Shown here one piece after another: positions 6,946 through 16,814 of a stretch of 64,000 bases of DNA. The DNA is taken from positions 288,944-352,943 of the forward strand of contig NZ_QEWQ01000004.1 in assembly GCF_003121845.1 (NCBI RefSeq), given 5' to 3'. Made by a program: the position numbers and the translations under genes. A model generated the notes under the pieces. That model was not told where the DNA came from. It did no database searches and worked only from the letters and a program-made list of their open reading frames with translations. Numbering within the stretch: the stretch's first letter is position 1; the number at the start of each line of letters is the position of its first letter. This stretch comes from Ignatzschineria ureiclastica. GTDB lineage: Bacteria > Pseudomonadota > Gammaproteobacteria > Cardiobacteriales > Wohlfahrtiimonadaceae.

Positions 6946-8832
6946 TTAATCTAATTTAACAGTCTGATTTAAAATCTTTTTATCAGATTTTTTATCTTTA
7001 TTATTCATCGGATTAGAAGCTTGTTGTCGCCAGAATTGTGCATACAGACCATCAGCACTAATCAATGCTTCGTGTGTTCCCATTTCGACAATTTTCCCCT
7101 GATCCATCACAATTAATCGATCCATTTTGGCGATAGTAGAGAGACGATGTGCGATCGCTATCACCGTTTTTCCGGCCATTAAAAGCTCAAGATTCTCTTG
7201 GATCACCGCTTCTGATTCTGAATCGAGGGCTGAGGTTGCCTCATCTAAAATTAAGATTGGTGCATTTTTGAGTAAAACTCGGGCAATGGCAATGCGTTGA
7301 CGTTGTCCGCCGGAGAGTTTCACCCCGCTTTCCCCTACTAAAGCATCTAATCCTCGGTTACCATATTGGTCTACCAATTCTCTCACAAATTGATCGGCTT
7401 TTGTCTGCTTTAAGGCTTCGAAGAGCATCTCATCTGTCGCATCAACATTTCCATAAAGTAGATTATCGCGGATTGAGCGATGAAAAAGTGTTGGCTCTTG
7501 AGTGACCACACCGATTTGCGCCCGTAAACTATCTTGCGTCAGGGTATGAATATTCATACCATCAATCAAAATTTCCCCTTGCTGAATATCATATAAACGA
7601 AGCAAAATCTGCGTTAAAGTGGTCTTTCCCGCACCCGAGGGGCCAACTAGACCGATTTTTTCGCCGGCGCGAATATGAAGATTGAAATCTGTATAAATGG
7701 GTTTCGCAGGATGATAACTGAAATTCACCGACTTAAATTCAATCTCCCCCTCTACCGTATCAATAGTGCCGGCATTCGGTTGATCCATCACTTCTCTTGA
7801 TTGTGCAATCACTTTGATTCCATCTTGAACACTCCCAATATCTTCAAAGATGTGGCTCACGACCCGCATCACCCAAGTGGACATTGTATTGATTCTCACC
7901 ACCAAACTTATGGTAAATGCAATGGCACCGGCTGAAATTAAGGAAGCCCCCCAAAGATAGAGTGATAGAACTACGGTTGCTACAATTAAGAGGGTATTAA
8001 TCATCGTGAGCGAGAAATCCATTCCCGTTGATAATTTCGTAGAATAGAGTGCCGCATCCGTCTGCTCACGCATCATTTTCCGAGCATCTTCCTCATTTTT
8101 ATCACTATGGGAAAAGAGTTTGAGTGTGACGATATTGCTATAACTATCCACAATATGTCCCATTAGTTTTGAGCGAGTTTTCGCTGAACGGTGAGAGCGA
8201 TACCGGGTTCTAGGCAAGAAGTAGATCATCAATAGAATATATGCCACAATCCAGAGTAAAATCGGTACCGTAAGCCAAATATTGACCTCAAAAAAGAGCA
8301 CCACCGTCGTGACCGCATAGATAATCACTCGCCACATCGAATCTGTAGTCATAATGACAGAATTTCGAATTGCCTGCCCCGTATTCATAATACGATTAGC
8401 AATACCGCCGGATAAGCTATTATGGAAAAAGCCAACACTCTGTTTTAATACATAACGATGCTGTTGCCAGCGAATCATTGAGGTAAAGTTGGTTGTGAGC
8501 GCTTGATTCAAAAAGAGGTTATGAATCAGAGAAGCAATCGGCCTGAGAAGCATAATTACAATTAGCATCCAAATGAATTTGCCGCTATATGTCTCCCAAA
8601 GCGCCGAGGCAGAATCCACCGATTCCACCATATCTACAACTTGCCCAATATAGCTAAAGAGTGCAATCTCTAAGATTGATACAAAAAAACCAACGAATAA
8701 TAATCCGGCAAAGACCCACTTTACTTGCTTGACATAGTGCCAATAGAAAGCGAATAAGGTTTTAGGGGGCGCTTCATCAGGATGTTTTTTAAAAGGATTA
8801 ATAAACGATTCAAAAAGCGCGAGTAATTTCAT
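6946..8832 (-). CDS. ABC exporter, fused membrane and ATPase domains
   Basis: A 628-residue half-transporter. Residues 1-340 hold the six-helix type I exporter membrane domain; the rest is the nucleotide-binding domain with Walker A (GPSGAGKTT), signature LSGGQRQR, Walker B (ILILDEATSALD) and the switch His (AIAHRLST). Such proteins work as homodimers and export drugs, lipids or peptides; this sequence does not show which. The C-terminus is Lys/Asn rich. It is a single gene, and no clear terminator separates it from the promoter of the corA leader, so read-through is possible. Confidence 0.88.
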   Translation of the reverse strand: MKLLALFESFINPFKKHPDEAPPKTLFAFYWHYVKQVKWVFAGLLFVGFFVSILEIALFSYIGQVVDMVESVDSASALWETYSGKFIWMLIVIMLLRPIASLIHNLFLNQALTTNFTSMIRWQQHRYVLKQSVGFFHNSLSGGIANRIMNTGQAIRNSVIMTTDSMWRVIIYAVTTVVLFFEVNIWLTVPILLWIVAYILLMIYFLPRTRYRSHRSAKTRSKLMGHIVDSYSNIVTLKLFSHSDKNEEDARKMMREQTDAALYSTKLSTGMDFSLTMINTLLIVATVVLSLYLWGASLISAGAIAFTISLVVRINTMSTWVMRVVSHIFEDIGSVQDGIKVIAQSREVMDQPNAGTIDTVEGEIEFKSVNFSYHPAKPIYTDFNLHIRAGEKIGLVGPSGAGKTTLTQILLRLYDIQQGEILIDGMNIHTLTQDSLRAQIGVVTQEPTLFHRSIRDNLLYGNVDATDEMLFEALKQTKADQFVRELVDQYGNRGLDALVGESGVKLSGGQRQRIAIARVLLKNAPILILDEATSALDSESEAVIQENLELLMAGKTVIAIAHRLSTIAKMDRLIVMDQGKIVEMGTHEALISADGLYAQFWRQQASNPMNNKDKKSDKKILNQTVKLD

Positions 8833-8962
8833 AGCGATCCATTAGCTTACAAGTAAATCTGAGGGGCTTATATTGAAAATTAGAGATTGGAGACTAACGA
8901 AGACTAACATCTCATTTTTAAAGTCATTTTCAAAATTATTTTCAAAGCCTTATTAAAGTGAT

Positions 8963-9010
8963 AGCGTACCTTAATTGAGAGTTATTATCAATTACTCCCT
9001 AAAGTACGCT
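8963..9010 (-). terminator. possible terminator hairpin after mnmA
   Basis: AGCGTAC/GTACGCT, TTA/TAA and AATTGA/TCAATT nest into one long hairpin. The T-rich tail is weak, so termination is uncertain. Confidence 0.4.
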
Positions 9011-9081
9011 CTCTTTAATCTAACTTTAATCTGATCTAAATCGTTTAGACCGATCATCTGTTCTGACCTATCAATCTTGCC

Positions 9082-10194
9082 TTAATCAAGTTTACGTTCA
9101 ATAAATGCGCCACCTAGACAGATCTCGCCATCGTAGAATACGATTGATTGCCCCGGTGTAATGGCCCGTTGGGGCTCATCAAAATCCACTTGAATTCGAT
9201 CAACTTGACCAGGAATGCTCTCTAATAGAGTGACTTGACACTTAACATCTTGCTGTCGATAACGGATTTTAGCGGTCAAACGAGGGTTCACAGCCTGCCA
9301 ATCAATAGGATTAATTTGATGTAGATCTCTAGCAATCAACCCTTTTCCATACAGCTCTTTCTGATCGCCCTGCACCACGATTAAACGATTATTCGCAAGA
9401 TCTTTATCTGCTACAAACCAAGGCTCACCATTAGAATCTTTACGTCCTCCAATTCCTAATCCTTGACGTTGGCCAATGGTATAAAATGCTAAGCCTTTAT
9501 GCTCTGCAACCACTTCACCATTGGGTAATACCATATCGCCGGGCGCAGTAGGTAGATATTGCATAATAAAATCAGTGAAATCCCGCTCACCAATAAAACA
9601 GATCCCTGTGGAATCTTTCTTATCAAAGGTAATAAGTTTATTGTCTAGAGCGATTTGACGTACTTCCGTCTTTTCATAATCACCAATGGGAAATAAGGTA
9701 TTAATCAGCTGTTGCTGATTGAGTAGATAGAGGAAATAGCTCTGATCTTTATTATTGTCAATCCCTTTGAGTAAGTAAGCTTTCCCCTCTTTACGCTCTA
9801 CCCGAGCATAATGACCCGTTGCTAAATAATCAGCACCAAGCTCTTCGGCATATTGTAAAAAGGCTTTGAATTTAATCTCTTTATTACAGAGCACATCAGG
9901 ATTTGGTGTTAAGCCATCTTTTAAGGTTTCGAGGAAATAATCAAAGACACGCTCCTTGTAGTTTTTGGCAAAATTAACCTTATGAAGCGGAATTCCTAAC
10001 GTTTCACAGACAGACTCTGCATCTCGCAGATCATCTTCGGCGGTACAATATCCTTGGTCAAACTCCTCTTCCCAATTCTTCATAAAAACGCCGTGAACAT
10101 CGGCTCCACGCTCTTTTAATAAATAAGCAGCAACAGATGAATCAACGCCACCACTCATTCCGACAACTACGCGTTTCCCTCTGATATCTTCCAT
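9082..10194 (-). CDS. mnmA: tRNA-specific 2-thiouridylase MnmA
   Basis: A 370-residue enzyme that installs the 2-thio group on the wobble uridine (U34) of tRNA-Lys, -Glu and -Gln, taking sulphur from the Tus relay. The PP-loop motif SGGVDSS is at residues 14-20; the two catalytic cysteines lie in NPDVLCNKEIKF and in GICFIGERDF. Length and order match the family closely. In many relatives hflD or purB lies next to it, but here it stands alone, with prc about 200 bases upstream on the same strand. Confidence 0.96.
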   Translation of the reverse strand: MEDIRGKRVVVGMSGGVDSSVAAYLLKERGADVHGVFMKNWEEEFDQGYCTAEDDLRDAESVCETLGIPLHKVNFAKNYKERVFDYFLETLKDGLTPNPDVLCNKEIKFKAFLQYAEELGADYLATGHYARVERKEGKAYLLKGIDNNKDQSYFLYLLNQQQLINTLFPIGDYEKTEVRQIALDNKLITFDKKDSTGICFIGERDFTDFIMQYLPTAPGDMVLPNGEVVAEHKGLAFYTIGQRQGLGIGGRKDSNGEPWFVADKDLANNRLIVVQGDQKELYGKGLIARDLHQINPIDWQAVNPRLTAKIRYRQQDVKCQVTLLESIPGQVDRIQVDFDEPQRAITPGQSIVFYDGEICLGGAFIERKLD

Positions 10195-10338
10195 TCAATC
10201 TCTGACCCTTAATTATGAAATTCTTACTTTTTTAAGATAATTTTGAATACGCTATTATACCACTTTCTAAAAGTGAATCTTACTGAACTTTATGCGCTGA
10301 GTAGTCACTATCTGAATATCGCTAATCTTCGGGGCAAT

Positions 10339-10365
10339 AAAAAAGCCACTTGAGAGCAAGTGGCT
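10339..10365 (-). terminator. intrinsic terminator after prc
   Basis: AGCCACTTG and CAAGTGGCT form a perfect 9-bp stem with a 4-base loop, followed on the minus strand by TTTTTT. It lies about 30 bases past the prc stop. Confidence 0.9.
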
Positions 10366-10396
10366 TCGATATAGACCATCAGTAGTCCGTTCAATG

Positions 10397-12589
10397 TTAC
10401 GGCATTACAATCTCTTCAGCGTCACTTTCATCGGTCATATCTAATGTTTTTTCAACATCAATGAGATCAATGTAATCCCGAAGAATCAGTAACCCCTCTT
10501 CAAGTAGAAGATCAGTTTGCGTATCTTTTAAGAGTTTTGTGTAGGTACCATCTTCATTACGGAATTGTTCTAATGTTAATGGCTCATATCCGTAAAGTAC
10601 ACGCATTCTATTTTGCAATTCAAGATTTTCCGCCTCTTCAGTTTTAAGTTTCTCTTTACGAGTATCAAGATTAAGGCTTAACTCATTGACTTTCCAAAGC
10701 TCAAGTGTTTTGTCTGATTGGCGTTTGTAAATTTGATGTTTCTCATCTTCTTTAAAACGTTGCTCGCTTTTTTGCTGTAACTTTGTTGCTATATCATCTG
10801 TAATAACAACGGACGGATCATAATCGGGGGCTGCATCGATCGTATCCCAAGACATAACATACATCTCTTTAGACTCACCAATCTCGGTAGGATCGTAAGT
10901 GGTAGGTAGATGTACATCAGGCTCAACCCCTTTCTCTTGCGTTGATTCTCCATTAGCTCGGTAGAATTTTGCAATAGTCACTTTCGATTGACCCGGCTTC
11001 GTAGATTTTGCCAAGATTCGACTTAAGTCAATCATCGTTTGTACAGTCCCTTTCCCAAAGCTCGTAGATCCGGCAATGATTGCGCGTCCTTGATCTTGCA
11101 TACTACCTGCAAAGATCTCACTAGCAGAAGCGCTAAGACGATCAATTAAAACGACCATAGGACCGGTATAGATCAGATCTTCATTCGGGCTTGATTGGGC
11201 ATCTGTATTACCATCAAATCCGCGTGTTTGTACGATAGATTTATCGCTGCCGACAAAGAGCGCCGATAGATCAATGACTTCCGTTAATGAGCCACCGCCA
11301 TTACCTCGAAGATCAATTACTAAGCCATCAATGTGTTCTTTATTAACTAACTCTAAAAGTAGTTTCTTCACATCGCGGGTCGTACTCTTGAAGTCTTGAA
11401 CGCCTTGTTTATTTCCTTCAAAATCGCTATAGAATGCCGGCAAGGTAATTACGCCTAATTTATATTCCGCTTCTTCTACATCTGAGGGCATTGTATAAAC
11501 TTTTGATTTCGCTTCCTGCTCTTCAAGTTTAACTGTATCACGAACGATCTTAACGATCTTCTCTCCGCCCTTACCTTTATTACCGATCATTTGTAAGCGA
11601 ACGACGGTTCCTTTTTCACCTCGAACCATCTCCACTACTTTATCAAGACGCATCCCAACGATATCGACAAATTCACCATCTTCGCCCTGTGCAACACCGA
11701 TAATCTCATCACCGATCTGTACCTGACCGGTTAAATCTGCAGGCCCGCCCGGGACAATTTCAACAATGGAAACAGAATCATCATTTTGACGTAATACCGT
11801 ACCGATCCCTTGCAGTGAAAGGCTCATACTGATATTAAATTGCTCCATCTGTTTCGCTGAATAGTAACCTGAATGCGGGTCAAAACTGAGCGATACAACA
11901 TTCATTACGAGGCTAAATAATTCACCCTCTTCCATATCGTGAATGCGTTTTTGGCGTGTATTGTACCGTTTTTGTAACTTCGCTTTCGCTTCATCAAGCG
12001 TCAATTTCTCATCTGTGACCATCAGATTAATCAACTCATTCTGCAGACGATCTTTCCAAAGTGCACGCATCTCTTTTTTCGTTTTAGGAAAATCTGCATC
12101 TTTACGCTGAATCACGATAGAACGATCAACATTAAAGTCGTAATCTTCTTTTAAGAGCTCTTCGACTAGATCATACTGCTCATCCATTCTCTGAATTAGA
12201 AGATCATACATCTGATATGGCACTTCTAAGCGCGATTGACGTACAAAGTCATCAAATTGATATTTGTAGCGTTCAAAATTATCAATATCTGATTGTAGGA
12301 AGAAAGTTTTTTGAGGATCTAACGCTTTAAGATAGAGCGTATAAATGCGCTCAGAGAGTTGATCATCAATAGGTAAACGATCATAATGATATTGCGCTAG
12401 AATTGCAGAATGCGCGGCATTAATCAGTTGTTCATTATAAGTCGGTGCTGAGATGACTGTTTTAAGAGGTTCTTTTTTGATCTCACTCGCAACAAGATGA
12501 TTGCCAATAAGCAGAGAAGACGCTAGGAAGAGTGCCGAAGCCGCTTTCCAAAACTCTTTTTTTATTAATTTTTTCTGATTAAACATCAT
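10397..12589 (-). CDS. prc: tail-specific (C-terminal processing) protease Prc
   Basis: A periplasmic S41-family protease of about 730 residues that degrades SsrA-tagged and other proteins from the C-terminus and trims cell wall enzymes. An N-terminal signal sequence (KKLIKKEF, then a hydrophobic run ending LLIGNHLVASE) is followed by the Prc N-terminal domain, a PDZ domain (LQGIGTVLR onward), and the S41 core with DRLSASASEIFAG (catalytic Ser) and SFGKGTVQT (catalytic Lys). I chose the ATG at 12589 because GGAC precedes it and the signal peptide then starts normally; an ATG at 12604 is also possible, while the longer frame needs a TTG. Confidence 0.92.
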   Translation of the reverse strand: MMFNQKKLIKKEFWKAASALFLASSLLIGNHLVASEIKKEPLKTVISAPTYNEQLINAAHSAILAQYHYDRLPIDDQLSERIYTLYLKALDPQKTFFLQSDIDNFERYKYQFDDFVRQSRLEVPYQMYDLLIQRMDEQYDLVEELLKEDYDFNVDRSIVIQRKDADFPKTKKEMRALWKDRLQNELINLMVTDEKLTLDEAKAKLQKRYNTRQKRIHDMEEGELFSLVMNVVSLSFDPHSGYYSAKQMEQFNISMSLSLQGIGTVLRQNDDSVSIVEIVPGGPADLTGQVQIGDEIIGVAQGEDGEFVDIVGMRLDKVVEMVRGEKGTVVRLQMIGNKGKGGEKIVKIVRDTVKLEEQEAKSKVYTMPSDVEEAEYKLGVITLPAFYSDFEGNKQGVQDFKSTTRDVKKLLLELVNKEHIDGLVIDLRGNGGGSLTEVIDLSALFVGSDKSIVQTRGFDGNTDAQSSPNEDLIYTGPMVVLIDRLSASASEIFAGSMQDQGRAIIAGSTSFGKGTVQTMIDLSRILAKSTKPGQSKVTIAKFYRANGESTQEKGVEPDVHLPTTYDPTEIGESKEMYVMSWDTIDAAPDYDPSVVITDDIATKLQQKSEQRFKEDEKHQIYKRQSDKTLELWKVNELSLNLDTRKEKLKTEEAENLELQNRMRVLYGYEPLTLEQFRNEDGTYTKLLKDTQTDLLLEEGLLILRDYIDLIDVEKTLDMTDESDAEEIVMP

Positions 12590-13010
12590 TTTTTGTCCAT
12601 TCATTGGGGGCGTTTGATTAGTTAAAATAAAAAAACTGAACCCATTATTGATTGATCTTTTACACAATTCATAATCATTTTAAGCGACTAACTATCTGAT
12701 TAGACAGACTAGACAGATTATAACAGTAGTACTACTGTCGCAGTGCTGTTATTGCAGTACTCTTATTGTATTACTACTAATGTAACCTACTTTTATTACA
12801 TCTTAATTACGAATTCTTAAGATTTGATTAAATCTGTTCATTTTTGATTCTATATTAAATCGACAGAGTCAGTTGAATCACCTTTTAGTCATCAGACCAT
12901 AATGGTGATTCAAACAGAAATATCAAGTCATTATATTTTATCGGAATAGGTTATTGGGATAGGTTACCGAGACAGGCTGTTGTAATCTTTTACCTATCTT
13001 ATGGAAATCA
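12590..13010. other. intergenic region upstream of prc, with a perfect palindrome
   Basis: No gene seen apart from the possible N-terminal extension of prc. ACAGTAGTACTACTGT at 12723-12738 is a perfect 16-base palindrome and could be an operator for prc; related CAGTAC-type words follow. Confidence 0.35.
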
Positions 13011-14111
13011 TTAACCATAATGCCGAGCTTCAAAGTCTTTCATAAAATTGGTCAATGCAATCACACCTTCAATTGGCATTGCATTGTAGATACTCGCACG
13101 CATACCGCCGACACTTCGATGACCTTTGAGATTGATCAAGTGATGTTGCTCTGCCTCTTTTAAGAAGAGCGCATCAAGTGTTGGATCAGCTAAGGTAAAA
13201 GGAATTGTCATATTTGAGCGAGCATCAACGTGTACTGGATTGCGATAGAGACGGCTATTATCAATAGTGTCATAGAGCATAAATGATTTTTTATGGTTGA
13301 GTTTTTCCATCTCTTCAAGTCCACCTTTCTCTTTTAACTCTTTGAGCACTAAACTCATCAGATAGATTGCAAAAGTTGGGGGAGTATTGAGCATAGAATC
13401 ATTTTCAGCTTGCAACGTATAATTGAGCGCATCAGGTACATAAGGCGAGGCTTTACCTAATAGATCTTCTCGAACAATGACTAAAGTCAGTCCTGCAGGA
13501 CCAATGTTTTTCTGAGCGCCAGCGTAGATCACTCCGTATTGATTAACATCAATGCGTTTTGACAAAATATTAGAGCTCATATCTGCAACGACAGGAATCG
13601 GGCAATTTTTAATATCGTAATGAAATTCAACGCCGTTAATTGTCTCATTAGAACAGAGGTGTAAGTAGGCGCTATCAGGATTCACATTGATCTCATTTTG
13701 GTGTGGTACATCCACATAACCATCTGCTTTGCCGCTATATAATGTATTTACGCCGGCATAGCGAGCACCCTCAAGCATCGCTTTTTTAGACCAAATTCCT
13801 GTTTCTAAGTAATCTACCGTCGTTTTACCATCGCCAATTTGTGTACCTAAGAGATTCAATGGTACTAAACCAAATTGCGCAAGGCCGCCACCTTGTAAGA
13901 AGAGAACTTTATAATTCGCAGGAATATCGAGTAGCTCTCGAAGATCAGATTCACACTCTTTTGCAAGTGCTACAAATGCTTTACCCCGGTGGGAAACCTC
14001 CATTACCGAAGCCCCCTCTTTATGCCAATCTAGCAACTCCTCTTGTGCTCTTTTTAACACGTTATAAGGCATTGTCGCCGGTCCTGCACAAAAATTGAAA
14101 GTCTCTCTCAC
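13011..14111 (-). CDS. serC: phosphoserine aminotransferase SerC
   Basis: A 366-residue PLP enzyme that converts 3-phosphohydroxypyruvate and glutamate to phosphoserine (serine synthesis) and also acts in pyridoxal phosphate synthesis. FNFCAGPA at the N-terminus, the phosphate-binding GGGLAQFG near residues 74-81, and the PLP lysine in YAGAQKNIGPAG (Lys201) fit the family, as does HRSVGGMRASIYNA near the end. It is a single gene, divergent from clpP, about 400 bases apart. Confidence 0.96.
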   Translation of the reverse strand: MRETFNFCAGPATMPYNVLKRAQEELLDWHKEGASVMEVSHRGKAFVALAKECESDLRELLDIPANYKVLFLQGGGLAQFGLVPLNLLGTQIGDGKTTVDYLETGIWSKKAMLEGARYAGVNTLYSGKADGYVDVPHQNEINVNPDSAYLHLCSNETINGVEFHYDIKNCPIPVVADMSSNILSKRIDVNQYGVIYAGAQKNIGPAGLTLVIVREDLLGKASPYVPDALNYTLQAENDSMLNTPPTFAIYLMSLVLKELKEKGGLEEMEKLNHKKSFMLYDTIDNSRLYRNPVHVDARSNMTIPFTLADPTLDALFLKEAEQHHLINLKGHRSVGGMRASIYNAMPIEGVIALTNFMKDFEARHYG

Positions 14112-14349
14112 AACTTTATCCTTTACTCAAAAATAGATTGAAATAACTAAAAATGACAAGTCTGACTATCTTACTACGATGACTGATAGATTTCATTATT
14201 TCCTCATTTTATCTCTCAAAATATTGTTGAGAGCTAGGGTAAACCCGTCTTCATCTACCTGACTTCAATTCCAAGCAAAATTGAATCATTGTTACAGTCA
14301 TATTCAGAATGCGTATTTAGAATAGTATTCCGAATGGTTATTCCGAAAT

Positions 14350-14379
14350 GCAATTCGAATGGCATTTGAATTGCTTTTT
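14350..14379 (+). terminator. intrinsic terminator-like hairpin upstream of clpP
   Basis: GCAATTC and GAATTGC form a 7-bp stem with an 11-base loop, followed by TTTTT. It faces the plus strand but no plus-strand gene lies upstream of it. The 60 bases before it hold several imperfect copies of TTCCGAATG, so a small RNA or a leader attenuator is possible. Confidence 0.5.
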
Positions 14380-14454
14380 AATTGTATTTAAACTGCTCAA
14401 AATAACTCGACTTCTCTATTTGTTGAATTAATTCATTCTGAAAATGGTTATTTC

Positions 14455-14463
14455 TGCTAAAAT
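14455..14463 (+). promoter_or_regulatory. extended -10 promoter of clpP
   Basis: TGC-TAAAAT is a good extended -10 element 50 bases before the clpP start; no convincing -35 is seen. Confidence 0.45.
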
Positions 14464-14512
14464 GATGCGTTTGAAATGAATCATTACTGGTATATCAAAG
14501 GAATCATCAATT

Positions 14513-15133
14513 ATGTCTTCTATTTTTAATACTGAGATGTTTAATGCCGAATCACGTCTAGTACCAATGGTTGTTGAGCAGACCGGTCGTGGTGAGCGTT
14601 CATACGATATTTACTCTCGCTTACTCAAAGAACGTATTATCTTTATGGTAGGACAAGTAGAAGATCATATGGCGAATTTGATTGTTGCCCAGCTACTCTT
14701 TTTAGAAGCGGAAGATCCTAATAAAGATATACACCTCTATATTAATTCTCCAGGTGGGTCAGTGACTGCCGGGATGTCAATCTACGACACAATGCAATTT
14801 ATCAAACCCGATGTTTCAACAATGTGCTTAGGTCAAGCGTGTAGTATGGGGGCATTTTTATTAGCAGCAGGTGCGGAAGGTAAACGTTTTGCCCTACCCA
14901 ATGCGCGTGTAATGATCCATCAACCTTTAGGTGGCTATCAAGGCCAAGCCTCAGATATTGAGATCCATACCAAAGAGATGCTCAAAATTAAGAAACAATT
15001 AAATACACTGCTCGCACACCACACAGGTAAAACATTGAAGCAGATCGAAAAAGATACCGATCGTGATAACTTTATGGGTGCTGAGGAAGCGGCGAAGTAT
15101 GGCTTAATCGACAAGGTTGTCACTAAGCGCTAA
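14513..15133 (+). CDS. clpP: ATP-dependent Clp protease proteolytic subunit ClpP
   Basis: A 206-residue serine peptidase that forms the two-ring barrel of the Clp protease. The catalytic triad is visible: Ser111 in QACSMGAFL, His136 in MIHQPLGG and Asp185 in DTDRDNF, at the same positions as the E. coli protein. A short N-terminal propeptide is expected. It is followed by clpX after about 220 bases, the usual gene pair. A 7-base tandem repeat begins at its stop codon. Confidence 0.97.
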   Translation: MSSIFNTEMFNAESRLVPMVVEQTGRGERSYDIYSRLLKERIIFMVGQVEDHMANLIVAQLLFLEAEDPNKDIHLYINSPGGSVTAGMSIYDTMQFIKPDVSTMCLGQACSMGAFLLAAGAEGKRFALPNARVMIHQPLGGYQGQASDIEIHTKEMLKIKKQLNTLLAHHTGKTLKQIEKDTDRDNFMGAEEAAKYGLIDKVVTKR

Positions 15134-15158
15134 ATGCTAAATGCTAAATGCTAAATGC
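15131..15158. repeat. heptanucleotide tandem repeat (TAAATGC x4)
   Basis: Four exact copies of TAAATGC follow each other, the first including the clpP stop codon. A decayed fifth copy (TAATAATTGC) follows. Unit gain or loss would not change ClpP, since the stop comes first. Confidence 0.9.
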
Positions 15159-15352
15159 TAATAATTGCATCTAATCTAAAATAATGTGCAATAAACACGA
15201 ACAAAAGAATATTTGAAATATTCAAATCCACAAGTTAAAAAATTACAAGAAATGTGCTGATTGATATTGCCTCAGTTATGTAATGTTTTTTCCGCATTAC
15301 CTATTCGCAATCAATGATAATAGTATCAATCAACGCAAGTTTCGGGAGCAAT

Positions 15353-16594
15353 ATGAGTAATACAACTGATAAGACAAATAGTGGCGTAAAATGCTCTTTC
15401 TGCGGTAAGGATCAAGAAGAGGTTGAACGCCTTATTTCGGGTGACGGCGTATATATCTGTAAAGATTGTATCGAGCTGTGTAATGATCTCGTTACTAAAG
15501 ATCTGAAAGAAGAGATTGCAGCAGAAGCCGCAACACTGCCTACACCTAAAGAGATCTATGAAGATCTCGATCAATATGTTATTGGTCAATCACAAGCAAA
15601 GCGTACCCTGAGTGTTGCTGTTTACAATCACTATAAACGCCTAGAAAATGAGCGTTTAAATGATAATAAAGAGATCGAATTGAGTAAGAGTAATATTCTA
15701 CTGATCGGTCCTACGGGTTCTGGTAAAACACTACTTGCCGAAACATTAGCGCGTAGCCTAAATGTGCCTTTTGCTATTGCCGATGCCACCACTTTAACAG
15801 AAGCAGGTTACGTAGGTGAAGATGTAGAAAATATCGTGCTTCGTCTACTTCAAAACTGCGATTTTGATGTTGAAGCGGCAGAATCAGGGATTATCTATGT
15901 GGATGAAATTGATAAGATTTCTCGTCGTAGTGAAAATCCATCGATTACTCGTGATGTTTCTGGTGAGGGTGTACAGCAAGCACTTCTTAAAATCATCGAA
16001 GGAACAACCGCTTCAATCTCCCCAACAGGAGGACGAAAACATCCTAATGCCGAATTGATAGATGTCAATACCCGCAATATTCTCTTTATTTGTGGCGGTG
16101 CATTCTCTGGCTTAGAGAAAATTGTGCAACAACGTCAATCGAAAGGCGGTATCGGTTTTGGTGCTGAAGTCAAAGGGGACGATGAGAAGAAAGACCTCTC
16201 AACCCTATTTGCAGAAGTAGAAGCGGAAGACTTAACAAAATATGGCTTAATTCCTGAATTTATTGGGCGCTTGCCGGTTATTACAACCTTAGCAGAACTC
16301 GATGAAGCAGCACTAGTCAATATCCTTACCGAGCCGAAAAATGCGATCGTGAAACAATTCTCCTATCTTTTTGAAATGGAGGGTGTTGAACTGAAATTTA
16401 CAGATGAGGCGCTCAAAGCCATTGCCCAACAAGCACTTAAACGTAAAACCGGTGCGAGAGGATTGCGGAGTATTATTGAACATCTCCTATTAGATACGAT
16501 GTTCGATCTTCCCTCTTTAGATAACGTCAAAGAAGTGATTGTTCACGAAAACTGTGTAACAGAAAAAGTTGCACCTGAATTGGTTTATCACTAA
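15353..16594 (+). CDS. clpX: ATP-dependent Clp protease ATPase subunit ClpX
   Basis: The 413-residue AAA+ unfoldase that feeds substrates to ClpP. It begins with the zinc-binding domain (CSFCGK then CKDCIELC), followed by Walker A ([12 protein letters not shown]), the pore loop (GYVGED), Walker B ([10 protein letters not shown]) and the C-terminal small domain with [11 protein letters not shown] chose the ATG at 15353 because GGGAG lies just before it and the protein then starts like other ClpX proteins; an upstream ATG at 15314 would add 13 residues. Spacing from clpP allows a separate promoter. Confidence 0.96.
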   Translation: MSNTTDKTNSGVKCSFCGKDQEEVERLISGDGVYICKDCIELCNDLVTKDLKEEIAAEAATLPTPKEIYEDLDQYVIGQSQAKRTLSVAVYNHYKRLENERLNDNKEIELSKSNILLIGPTGSGKTLLAETLARSLNVPFAIADATTLTEAGYVGEDVENIVLRLLQNCDFDVEAAESGIIYVDEIDKISRRSENPSITRDVSGEGVQQALLKIIEGTTASISPTGGRKHPNAELIDVNTRNILFICGGAFSGLEKIVQQRQSKGGIGFGAEVKGDDEKKDLSTLFAEVEAEDLTKYGLIPEFIGRLPVITTLAELDEAALVNILTEPKNAIVKQFSYLFEMEGVELKFTDEALKAIAQQALKRKTGARGLRSIIEHLLLDTMFDLPSLDNVKEVIVHENCVTEKVAPELVYH

Positions 16595-16610
16595 ATTGTA
16601 ACGATATCGA

Positions 16611-16708
16611 TCGACCCAAGCGGTCGTTCTTTCTTCTTATAAAAAAGGGGGTTAGATGAATATTCAACTCGATGAACATCAGATTCGATGAATATCCAAT
16701 CCCCTTTT
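16611..16708 (+). terminator. terminator region after clpX (two hairpins)
   Basis: First hairpin: CGACC/GGTCG at 16612-16626 followed by a T-rich stretch. Second: AAAAGGGGGTTAGAT and ATCCAATCCCCTTTT (16643-16708), nearly perfect, with T after it and A before it, so it could work on both strands. Together they should isolate clpX from rnt. Confidence 0.65.
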
Positions 16709-16814
16709 CAAGACAGCAGATAGATACCCCTTCATTGAATACTCTATATAGCTGTTTCGCAGATTACTTATTCAATACTATCACTCAAAAAGGCGAGATA
16801 AATCTCTCATAATT

